DNA of 25,442 nucleotides from a virus. Within the stretch, counting starts at the first letter, position 1, and each line of letters starts with the position of its first letter. The notes beneath the pieces were generated by a model that did not search any database, had not been told where the DNA came from, and saw nothing but the letters and a program-made list of their open reading frames with translations. The stretch covers positions 1 through 25,442 of IMG/VR virus record IMGVR_UViG_3300014819_000063, one strand, 5' to 3'. A program made the translations under genes and the position numbers. Positions 12,553-19,081 of this stretch are shown here, in pieces.

Positions 12553-12988
12553 TCCTGGCCTCTTTGAGCGGATAGGCATAAACAAGCCAGTCGGCGCGGA
12601 TCTCTCGTCCGGGAAGATTTTCTCCTTCGAGAATTGGAACGTAAGCACATACATTTGGAAGCTTGGAAAGATCTCGAAGCGCTTCATGGGCCTTCTCTTT
12701 GGTTGTTTCAAGCACTTGGTCCGGCTTTGGGATAAGGCCAATCTTTGACCACCCAAGCATGTGCTCTGAGATTGCGTCACCAAAGTCAAGGGCAACAATC
12801 ATGGGTTCCGGTAAGATGACAGTTGTAAACTCCTCATCAGCCCGAATGCCAAGATTGTGCAGGATGAATGAAACGCGCTGCTTGCTGATGCCCATCATGC
12901 GGCCAATCTCATTGGCTGTGTACCCATCAAGGAAGAGTTCGCCAATTTGCAGATTGCGCTTGACCTTAATTCCCTTACGAGCACTCAC
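12494..12988 (-). CDS. Helix-turn-helix protein (164 aa)
   Basis: GTG 12988 with GTGGAGG 6 bases upstream, overlapping the previous gene by 14 bases. Near the N-terminus, IGELFLDGYTANEIGRMMG then SKQRVSFILHNLGI is a strong helix-turn-helix of the sigma-region-4 or resolvase style. The C-terminal 110 residues form an unrecognised alpha/beta domain (VALDFGDAISEHMLGW...). Likely a DNA-binding regulator. Its last 59 bases overlap the glycosyltransferase on the other strand. Confidence 0.7.
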   Translation of the reverse strand: MSARKGIKVKRNLQIGELFLDGYTANEIGRMMGISKQRVSFILHNLGIRADEEFTTVILPEPMIVALDFGDAISEHMLGWSKIGLIPKPDQVLETTKEKAHEALRDLSKLPNVCAYVPILEGENLPGREIRADWLVYAYPLKEARITFSAIPSGLGHSLAELLP

Positions 12989-13145
12989 TACAGGCCTCCA
13001 CAGACGCTTCGTGATCAGGGCAAACAAAAAACGGAGCTGAGCAAATTTCGCACAACCTGGAAATAAGCATCTCGGCGCAAAAATCGTTGCAACCGTCGTC
13101 TTCCCAGTCGAGAGCGTCAAACTCTTGTCCGGCGTTTGTGGTCAT
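12975..13145 (-). CDS. Small Cys-rich acidic protein (56 aa)
   Basis: A 57-codon frame; ATG 13145 overlaps the previous TGA (ATGA). An acidic N-terminus is followed by C19, C23, C32-x2-C35, C42, H45 and CSEC at the end, giving two likely zinc sites. No family recognised. The next gene starts inside its last codons. Confidence 0.65.
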   Translation of the reverse strand: MTTNAGQEFDALDWEDDGCNDFCAEMLISRLCEICSAPFFVCPDHEASVEACSECS

Positions 13146-13327
13146 GAGCACTTCTTATGCCTGTGGATAAAGCGAGACGAGGCCGACCCGCTCTCGTTAA
13201 TATTTATTGACAGGATGGTAGTAATATCGTTAGAAATCATAAAGTTGCTGCAAGACGAGCAGCGTCGACCGGTTAGGACCGGTGCCTTCTTTTCCTTGCT
13301 CACTGCTGTTTTGCCTTTTGGTGCCAT
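13142..13327 (-). CDS. Small basic Cys/His protein (61 aa)
   Basis: ATG 13327 after GGAGGATCT, chosen over longer options for that site. The basic N-terminus (APKGKTAVSKEKKA) is followed by C23-x2-C26 and a C-terminal HRHKKC, consistent with one zinc site. First gene of a three-gene leftward operon. Function unknown. Confidence 0.65.
   Translation of the reverse strand: MAPKGKTAVSKEKKAPVLTGRRCSSCSNFMISNDITTILSININESGSASSRFIHRHKKCS
13162..13170 (-). promoter_or_regulatory. Perfect DnaA-box match
   Basis: The minus strand reads TTATCCACA, identical to the strong E. coli DnaA box. It is a single copy inside the end of the 13142-13327 gene. Chance occurrence is possible. Confidence 0.3.
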
Positions 13328-13521
13328 AGATCCTCCAGTGTTGGCGGAGGGCGGCAATACGGCCCGGCAGCTCGTCCGTCGACGTGCCTTGGCCCACTGC
13401 CCACCCAACCGACTGGGCTAAACCCCCCGCCTCACCCCGGCAAAAACGTCCGAGGGCGTTGCATCGCGGTCGGAAGGCGATACTTATCAAAAGTAGCCAT
13501 ACCAGTAGGGCTGGTCAATGA
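13328..13521. other. Divergent intergenic region, no gene seen
   Basis: GC-rich, with a D-arm-like segment on the minus strand (AGCCCAGTCGGTTGGGT, about 13404-13421) but no complete tRNA. ACCAG-TAGGG-CTGGT (13500-13514) is a 5-bp dyad. No clear leftward promoter was found. Confidence 0.4.
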
Positions 13522-13536
13522 ACGTAGAATCTACGT
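13522..13536. promoter_or_regulatory. Perfect 7-bp palindrome at the -35 region (operator candidate)
   Basis: ACGTAGA-A-TCTACGT is a perfect inverted repeat with a one-base centre. It occupies the -35 position of the promoter whose -10 is at 13546-13551, exactly where a repressor or activator would act. No second copy was seen in the window. Confidence 0.5.
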
Positions 13537-13542
13537 CGGATG

Positions 13543-13551
13543 TGTTATAGT
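13543..13551 (+). promoter_or_regulatory. Extended -10 promoter for the 13558-19081 operon (leaderless)
   Basis: TGT followed by TATAGT (13546-13551) is an extended -10 without a good -35. ATG 13558 lies 6 bases downstream and lacks a ribosome binding site, so the first mRNA is probably leaderless. Confidence 0.5.
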
Positions 13552-13557
13552 GCCCGT

Positions 13558-13779
13558 ATGAACGAGAAAACTCCGCCAACGCCAAAAGCCGCCGCAATCT
13601 GGTACCTCTGGTCGTCGGCCTTCAACATGTCCATGAAGCTGGAGCCACGATGGGTCGGTGATGAAGAGCCGTATGCGGTACAATTCCCAACTAGTTATGA
13701 GTCGGGCGACTTTGTCCGGCTATCAGAGATAGAGGCCGAGTGGCTGATTGGCATGAAGACCAGGAGGGTCCGTGGATAG
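13558..13779 (+). CDS. Hypothetical protein (73 aa)
   Basis: The start at ATG 13558 is set by the -10 element 6 bases before it. The product begins MNEKTPPTPKAAAIWYLW, has a Trp-rich middle and a basic C-terminus (MKTRRVRG). No Cys pairs and no membrane helix. First gene of the long sugar/protease operon; overlaps the next gene by 8 bases. Confidence 0.65.
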   Translation: MNEKTPPTPKAAAIWYLWSSAFNMSMKLEPRWVGDEEPYAVQFPTSYESGDFVRLSEIEAEWLIGMKTRRVRG

Positions 13780-14446
13780 GCGAAACCTACTCATCGTTCC
13801 AACAAGGAATCGTCCGGAAAGCGCTTTAGAGCTGCTGAATGAATTCAAGAAAACCGCAGTCATGTCTGACATCGTGTTTGGTGTTGATGATGACGATACC
13901 AGCGTATATTCCGCAGAAGTTCTTGAACACGCAGAGCGGAATCCACGGCTGCGAATGGGTGGCACGTTGAACTTGCTGGCCGTTAAGTACGCGGACCAAT
14001 ACGACTACCTTTCATTTATGGGCGACGATCACCGGCCACGAACGGCAAGCTGGGATTTGCGCCTGGCAAACATGATCGACCAAGGCCCAGGACTTGCCTA
14101 TGGAAACGATCTGCTGCAGGGGGAAAATCTTCCAACTGCCGTAATGATGTCTGCTGAAATTGTAGAAGCAATTGGCTACATGGTTCCACCAGTGCTCGTT
14201 CACATGTACATGGACAATTTCTGGAAAGATCTTGGCAGCGCGCTTGGGGCGCTATCCTATCGGCACGATGTTGTAATTGAGCACATGCATTACCTTGCTG
14301 GAAAATCACAAATTGACGAGGGATACAAAGAGGTTAATCACGTTTCGGTTTACCAGAAAGACGCCGAGGCGTATGGCAAGTACGTTACAGAGTCATTACT
14401 TGCTGACGTAGCAAAGATTAACGCGTACGTGTCGGACGAAGAGTGA
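13772..14446 (+). CDS. Glycosyltransferase-like protein (224 aa)
   Basis: GTG 13772 with AGGAGGG upstream. Begins with RRNLLIVPTRNRPESALELL, a typical GT2-type first strand and loop (VPTRNRP). VDDDD follows the second strand (39-42), and YLSFMGDDHRPR (GDDH, 84-87) is the probable metal-binding motif. A central variable region and a helical C-terminus complete it. Its length suits a minimal GT-A domain. Donor and acceptor unknown. Coupled to the next gene by a GTGA overlap. Confidence 0.75.
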   Translation: MDRRNLLIVPTRNRPESALELLNEFKKTAVMSDIVFGVDDDDTSVYSAEVLEHAERNPRLRMGGTLNLLAVKYADQYDYLSFMGDDHRPRTASWDLRLANMIDQGPGLAYGNDLLQGENLPTAVMMSAEIVEAIGYMVPPVLVHMYMDNFWKDLGSALGALSYRHDVVIEHMHYLAGKSQIDEGYKEVNHVSVYQKDAEAYGKYVTESLLADVAKINAYVSDEE

Positions 14447-15189
14447 AGCAGGTAATCTCCTACAGCTTGTACGGTGAAAACAAACTGTTTATTGCTGGTG
14501 CGTTTAAAAACGTGGCCCTAGCGCAACAGATTTATCCTGACCACATTGTTTGGTTTTATGTCGCCGACGATGTGCCGGAATGGGTTACCAGCTCGTTGCG
14601 TCTGTTCCCGAACGTTGAAATCAAAGATGCGCCACAAAACAACAAATGGTTTGCATCTGCATGGCGAATGCTCGCGTTTGCTGATCGAAACGTTGATATC
14701 GTGCTTGTACGCGACGTAGATGCTCGGCTGACCGTTCGAGAAAAGAAGGCCTATGACGCTTGGCTAGAAAGCGGACGCGATTTTCACGTGATGAAAGACC
14801 ATCCTTCACACAACAAATGGCCGGTTTCTGCGGGGATGTGGGGTGGTTGGGCAGACAAAATGCGAAACATTGCCACGCACATGGGTATGTTTATGCAAGA
14901 GCACGGCCAGGTAGAGCAATACACTGCCGACCAGCGGTTTATTGCAGAAAAGATTGCTGAACGAATTCTTTCAAATTGTCTAATGCATGATTCTTATTTT
15001 GAGACTGAGCTAAAAAGGCCGAGCATTCGAAAGCCATTTCCAACCAAACTAGAAAATCCGGCAAACCATGTTGGGGCGGCTCTTGATGAGAATGACTTTT
15101 ACCGGTACCACGAAGACGAAGGGCTGTCGGTCTTAAACGGCGGCACTGGTCGGTTTGAATACGACCTAGAGCTATTGGAGGAGTACTAA
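14443..15189 (+). CDS. Glycosyltransferase-like protein (248 aa)
   Basis: GTG 14443 overlaps the previous TGA. An N-terminal ISYSLYGENKLFIAGAF is followed by a nucleotide-sugar-type fold with VLVRDVDARLTVREKKA (DVD, 91-93) as the likely metal site, then DFHVMKDHPSH and SAGMWGG. This combination is known from a family of phage and viral glycan proteins, not related to the 10726/11755 pair beyond the GT-A fold. Exact activity unknown. Confidence 0.7.
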   Translation: MKQVISYSLYGENKLFIAGAFKNVALAQQIYPDHIVWFYVADDVPEWVTSSLRLFPNVEIKDAPQNNKWFASAWRMLAFADRNVDIVLVRDVDARLTVREKKAYDAWLESGRDFHVMKDHPSHNKWPVSAGMWGGWADKMRNIATHMGMFMQEHGQVEQYTADQRFIAEKIAERILSNCLMHDSYFETELKRPSIRKPFPTKLENPANHVGAALDENDFYRYHEDEGLSVLNGGTGRFEYDLELLEEY

Positions 15190-16064
15190 TGAATATTTTA
15201 ATTACTGGTCATCGCGGATTTGTTGGGCGACACTTCCAGGAGTTTTATGAGCGTCAAGGGCATCAGATCCTTGGCGTAGATATTGTTGACAGCATGGACG
15301 TCCGAAAGTTTTTCCAAATGGCCAACCATACACAGTTCGATTTGGTGATCCACCTAGCTGCTGTAGTCGGAGGCCGGGCAAAGATTGAGGGAAATCCACT
15401 GTCCGTTGCCGTAGACCTTTCTATTGATGCGGAGATGTGGCAGTGGGCTATTCGAACCAAGCAGCCCAGGGTTGTGTATTTCTCATCATCGGCAGCCTAT
15501 CCAGTTAAGCTGCAAACAAAGCAGTCGCATAAGAAGCTCACTGAGTCAGACATTAATCTCAACGACATCAGCAATCCAGACCTGACCTATGGGTGGTCAA
15601 AGCTTACGGGAGAATACTTGGCACAATTTGCTGAAGCAGAGGGCGTGCGAACGCATGTCTTCCGGCCGTTCTCTGGATATGGCGAAGATCAGGCGCTAGA
15701 TTACCCATTCCCGTCCTTCATTGAGCGCGGACGCAACCGGGACAACCCATTCGTTATTTGGGGAGACGGCACGCAGACTCGTGATTTTGTGCACATCAGC
15801 GATGTAATTGGATGCGTTGACGCTGCAGTAAAGCAGGACTATCGCGGCCCACTCAACATTGGTACAGGTCATGCCACAAGCTTCCAGCAGCTTGGTGAGA
15901 TGGTTGCCAAGGCAGAGGGGTATTTCCCAAAGTTCCAGTTCCTTACGGATAAGCCGGAAGGCGTGAATTGGCGGGTCGCCGACATCTCGGCTATGCTACA
16001 GGTCTACACGCCAAAGATTGACCTTGAAACTGGCATCAAGCGAGCACTAAGCACACGGAGGTAG
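15189..16064 (+). CDS. NAD-dependent sugar epimerase/dehydratase (291 aa)
   Basis: ATG 15189 after TTGGAGGAG. Short-chain dehydrogenase, extended type: NAD-binding GHRGFVG (7-13), SSS before AAYP (99-101), catalytic Y134-x3-K138 (YGWSK), then WGDGTQTRDFVHISDV (191-206) and LNIGTGHATS, the signature of nucleotide-sugar epimerases such as GDP-fucose synthase and UDP-glucose 4-epimerase families. It should convert one nucleotide-sugar into another, supplying the donor for the neighbouring transferases. The exact substrate cannot be told. Confidence 0.9.
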   Translation: MNILITGHRGFVGRHFQEFYERQGHQILGVDIVDSMDVRKFFQMANHTQFDLVIHLAAVVGGRAKIEGNPLSVAVDLSIDAEMWQWAIRTKQPRVVYFSSSAAYPVKLQTKQSHKKLTESDINLNDISNPDLTYGWSKLTGEYLAQFAEAEGVRTHVFRPFSGYGEDQALDYPFPSFIERGRNRDNPFVIWGDGTQTRDFVHISDVIGCVDAAVKQDYRGPLNIGTGHATSFQQLGEMVAKAEGYFPKFQFLTDKPEGVNWRVADISAMLQVYTPKIDLETGIKRALSTRR

Positions 16065-16065
16065 C

Positions 16066-16464
16066 ATGAAGTTTGAAAACTACGAGTGGCCCGAGTTTTC
16101 CATCGACACGGGTCGCTATGCGGACGGTACCTTTGAGCAAGAATTTCATCGCATCTATGCAGAGGCCTTTGCGTTGTTGGTTGCCAAGCAGCGCCGGTAT
16201 GGAAATTCCAACATCGAGCAACTTGGCCTGCACGGCGTCATCAGCCGGATTTCTTTTGACAAGGTATCTCGGGCGCTCAAGTTTATGAACGGCCGGATTG
16301 TGAATGGGAAGGTTGAGCTAGACGGTATGGATGACTCAACAGAAGAGTCGCTTGAGGATACCTTGCTCGACATTGCCAACTACGCGCTGATTGCCGTCGC
16401 CCTTCGGCGCGGTGTTTGGGGCAAGCCACTCGAGGAGGAACTGATTACGCAGGAGGAAAAGTGA
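16066..16464 (+). CDS. DUF1599 / nucleotide modification associated domain 1 protein (132 aa)
   Basis: ATG 16066 after GGAGGTAGC, 1 base past the epimerase stop. The segment from about 28 to 118 fits DUF1599 (Nmad1): QRRYGNSN, LGLHGVISRISFDKVSRA, then ESLEDTLLDIANYALIA. The family is related in form to MazG-like all-alpha nucleotide hydrolases, and was linked in comparative studies to modified bases in phage DNA. It may act on nucleotides in DNA modification. Assignment by motif recognition, not by search. Confidence 0.8.
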   Translation: MKFENYEWPEFSIDTGRYADGTFEQEFHRIYAEAFALLVAKQRRYGNSNIEQLGLHGVISRISFDKVSRALKFMNGRIVNGKVELDGMDDSTEESLEDTLLDIANYALIAVALRRGVWGKPLEEELITQEEK

Positions 16465-16895
16465 GCTGCGTCATGACGTGGGAAGATCTTGAGCTGGAGC
16501 TTGAGATCATGTTCCCCGGAACCAGTCGCAAGGTGTCGGCAGATAAGCTGGCGGAGATCATGCCAACATTTACTGCCAGGACCATTCAGGCGTACGTCTA
16601 CGGGCACCGGAATATTGTTCCCAGGTTCGAACAAGAGTTTCTACAAGTCCTAGAGCTTAAATCTCCAACAAGGGCAAACATCCTCAGGAATAGGTTTATG
16701 GGTCGGCCGAAAGACGTTCAAGAAGTCGCCGCCAATGGCCGAGTACATAAACTTCAATCTGCTATTGATAAGATGTGCATCTCCTGCGCAGGAGACACCC
16801 CGGAAGAGGGCGGTTTTTGCTGGGATAAGACCTGCCCACTTGCGCAATTTACAAAAATGCCGCTACGGCACGAGGTGCAAGATGAAGATTTTTGA
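16461..16895 (+). CDS. Putative DNA-binding protein with zinc site (144 aa)
   Basis: GTG 16461 overlaps the previous stop; AGGAGG lies 6 bases upstream. Residues about 24-65 (VSADKLAEIMPTFTARTIQAYVYG) suggest a helix-turn-helix. C106-x2-C109 (CISC) and C120-x4-C125 provide a likely zinc site near the C-terminus. A regulator is plausible. It overlaps the next gene by 14 bases. Confidence 0.65.
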   Translation: MSCVMTWEDLELELEIMFPGTSRKVSADKLAEIMPTFTARTIQAYVYGHRNIVPRFEQEFLQVLELKSPTRANILRNRFMGRPKDVQEVAANGRVHKLQSAIDKMCISCAGDTPEEGGFCWDKTCPLAQFTKMPLRHEVQDEDF

Positions 16896-17082
16896 GACAG
16901 ATCTAGCGCATTTACACCTGATATTTGAGAAGGAGCCTAATACCGGATTGACCGTATGGGCCGTTTTTGATACAAATACACGCACATTCACGGCGTCTGG
17001 CTGCTCAGAGCGGTGGGACGACGCGGCAGTGGAAGCCCGAGAAGCAATGAAAGGGATTACCTATGAAACCAAGGACAGCTAG
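16882..17082 (+). CDS. Hypothetical small alpha/beta protein (66 aa)
   Basis: ATG 16882 with GAGGTGCAAG upstream. Three strand-like segments (LHLIFEKE, LTVWAVFDT, RTFTASGC) are followed by a helix (DDAAVEAREAMKGI). The order recalls small HicB-like folds, but no clear motif is present. Function unknown. Confidence 0.65.
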   Translation: MKIFETDLAHLHLIFEKEPNTGLTVWAVFDTNTRTFTASGCSERWDDAAVEAREAMKGITYETKDS

Positions 17083-17410
17083 GACCATGCAAGATGCCTT
17101 TGATATGTCTGGGCATTCAAGGCGGCCAGATACTACACAAGAAATTCACGAAACAAGCGATGAGATCTTGGAGTTCGTTGACATGATGGCGCATGTTATT
17201 TGCCTTAAAAACGACATCGGCGGCGGCGCTCAAGGCATGTGCACCATTCAAAAAAACAAGAAGACAGCTCGGCTGCATATGTACGTGGGCGTAACCCTTG
17301 GATCTGAGCATCGAGGGTACGCCGCCAAGCACGCAACCCTAGAAGACTGCGAGGCCGCCGCATACATGTGGATTAATCAGCTTGCTGCCTCATATCAGGT
17401 GAATGCATGA
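17063..17410 (+). CDS. Hypothetical protein (115 aa)
   Basis: ATG 17063 with AAAGGGATTACCT upstream, inside the end of the previous gene; ATG 17087 is an alternative. A polar N-terminal helix is followed by strand-like sequence with Gly (NDIGGGAQGMCTI, ARLHMYVGVTLG) and a final helix. No family recognised. ATGA overlap with the next gene. Confidence 0.65.
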   Translation: MKPRTARTMQDAFDMSGHSRRPDTTQEIHETSDEILEFVDMMAHVICLKNDIGGGAQGMCTIQKNKKTARLHMYVGVTLGSEHRGYAAKHATLEDCEAAAYMWINQLAASYQVNA

Positions 17411-17763
17411 GCGAAAGCGTAAAGAAGGCTGTTCTCAAAATTCTTAAAGACCGCGAAAACACGTGGGTCCCGCAAAACTTAATTCAAAAAATGCTCGACA
17501 AGGATGAGCGGTTTGCCCCGGCAATTGCAGAGCTCCGCAAGGAAGGTCACGAGATTGCCAATAAACACAACAGTGTTAACGGAAAACAGATGTGGGAATA
17601 CATGCTCGTCGTGCGAAAATCCGCGACAGCGCCGGGATGGTATTGTGGGTCTTGCAATAATAGGATTGCCACAACAGAAATGAAGTCTAATACATTGTCA
17701 GAGCGACACTCAAACAATTATTGTGTGTCGTGTGCGAAGAAGCGCATATTCACCTTGAGGTAA
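17407..17763 (+). CDS. Winged-helix plus zinc-ribbon protein (118 aa)
   Basis: ATG 17407 overlaps the previous stop. Residues 1-68 read as a winged helix (VKKAVLKILKDREN, then IAELRKEGHEIANK as the recognition part and a wing). C80-x2-C83 (CGSC) and C106-x2-C109 (CVSC) make a zinc ribbon. Likely a DNA-binding regulator. Confidence 0.7.
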   Translation: MSESVKKAVLKILKDRENTWVPQNLIQKMLDKDERFAPAIAELRKEGHEIANKHNSVNGKQMWEYMLVVRKSATAPGWYCGSCNNRIATTEMKSNTLSERHSNNYCVSCAKKRIFTLR

Positions 17764-17765
17764 CT

Positions 17766-18101
17766 ATGGTTGAAAAGATTGAAGAGGTTTTGTACGCCGA
17801 CGGATGGGATGACTGTCTTGTTGGTCACGGAAGCATTTTTCACGGTAGCGACGGACCAAAAGTTGTTGCTATTTATGACCGAGACAAGATGGTCAGGAAA
17901 ATGGCACAAGAAATTATTGAGCAGGAGCAAAGCCGAGACCAGGATGAGGAGGATGGGTTTGACCCATACCTTGAAGCTGATGAGTACATTTCATTCAACG
18001 TAGAGGGCGCATTCATGCAGGCGGGGATGCCGGTATTTGCAACGTTTGACCAGGCTGTCGATTTTGAGAAGGTTGCCTATTGCGGATGCAGCCAGTGCTA
18101 A
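17766..18101 (+). CDS. Acidic hypothetical protein with C-terminal Cys cluster (111 aa)
   Basis: ATG 17766, two bases after the previous stop, with GAGG upstream. Strongly acidic (residues 55-75 hold a run of Glu/Asp), with some similarity to a nucleotide-binding-like start but no motif. The C-terminus reads YCGCSQC. Overlaps the start of the protease gene by 22 bases. Confidence 0.65.
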   Translation: MVEKIEEVLYADGWDDCLVGHGSIFHGSDGPKVVAIYDRDKMVRKMAQEIIEQEQSRDQDEEDGFDPYLEADEYISFNVEGAFMQAGMPVFATFDQAVDFEKVAYCGCSQC

Positions 18102-19081
18102 GCCGCATTGCCTCGGTCCTTGTCGTGCTCGCCTGCGTATTCCCCCCGACCATTCCCGCTGACGTTGTATTTGCCGCAGAAGACAATTGGGCTCTAGATA
18201 GGATTTATCAGCCATACGGCGACGCATGGACTGGTGGGCGACTTTATCGTAGCGATGGGTTTGACTGGGATGGCAACACTTACGGGAGCGGTATTGTTGT
18301 TTATGTGGTCGACAGCGGAATCAACAACGATAATTTGTTTAACGACGTGCAGGCTGGTTTTACGGCCGTGACAAAAACAACTAATGATTGCGGCACCTTG
18401 CACGGAACAAAGGTTGCCTCGATCATCTCCGGGATTGGCTATGGGGTTGCAGAGCAGGCTTCTATTGTTCCAGTCCGGGTGCTTAAGTGTAACGGCGCAG
18501 GCACCCAAAGCGCCATTGTGGCCGGTCTGAAGTGGGTGCTTAACAACGCTGACCCCGCAGTGTCGGTAGTTAACCTTAGTATTGGCGGATCAAAAAATAA
18601 AGCTATTGATGCCGCCGTGACCAATCTCACAAACGCCGGAATCCCCGTAGTTATCGCCGCTGGAAATAACGGATCAAATGTCAACCGGTATAGCCCATCC
18701 CGTGTCAGCTGCACGGAGGATTTGGCAATTTCGGTGGGGGCATCAACAATGTACGACTTGCCATGGACCGGATCTAACTACGGAGACTGCCTTACGCTGT
18801 ATGCCCCAGGACGAATGGTTACGGCATCAGACGGTTCCGGAGACGCAATTGTGAACGGAACATCTTTTGCTGCCCCCTATGTGTCCGGGGCAATCGCGGC
18901 ATACGCTTCGGCGTTTCAGATCACAACCGAAGAAGCATTTTATGAGATAGCCAATTACTTTGATGCAGCGATTACTATTGGGGCACGAAAAGACACAACG
19001 ACATCTATCCTGCAGATGTTCCCCATCGAGGATGACTGGTCTGGGGACTATTGTTCTGAGTATTATGGTTGCTGGCCTTAG
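18080..19081 (+). CDS. Secreted subtilisin-family (S8) serine protease (333 aa)
   Basis: TTG 18080 has the better spacing from GAAGG; ATG 18086 is the alternative. A signal peptide (residues 1-33, ending VFAA) precedes an S8 domain with the catalytic triad D78 (VVDSGI), H108 (GTLHGTKVAS), S262 (NGTSFAAPYVSG) and oxyanion N196 (AAGNNG). The layout resembles the proteinase-K/kexin-like branch; no long propeptide is seen. Six or more Cys suit an extracellular protein. Such an enzyme in a phage could act on host surface proteins or mature virion parts after export. Confidence 0.9.
   Translation: MRMQPVLSRIASVLVVLACVFPPTIPADVVFAAEDNWALDRIYQPYGDAWTGGRLYRSDGFDWDGNTYGSGIVVYVVDSGINNDNLFNDVQAGFTAVTKTTNDCGTLHGTKVASIISGIGYGVAEQASIVPVRVLKCNGAGTQSAIVAGLKWVLNNADPAVSVVNLSIGGSKNKAIDAAVTNLTNAGIPVVIAAGNNGSNVNRYSPSRVSCTEDLAISVGASTMYDLPWTGSNYGDCLTLYAPGRMVTASDGSGDAIVNGTSFAAPYVSGAIAAYASAFQITTEEAFYEIANYFDAAITIGARKDTTTSILQMFPIEDDWSGDYCSEYYGCWP

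Noticed and set aside
13340-13440. A tRNA on the minus strand
   Set aside because: Only a D-arm-like segment is seen; no matching acceptor plus T arm with a TTC loop was found.
13432-13500. A 22-codon frame on the minus strand (MATFDKYRLPTAMQRPRTFLPG)
   Set aside because: No ribosome binding site and no promoter placement that would favour it; probably chance.
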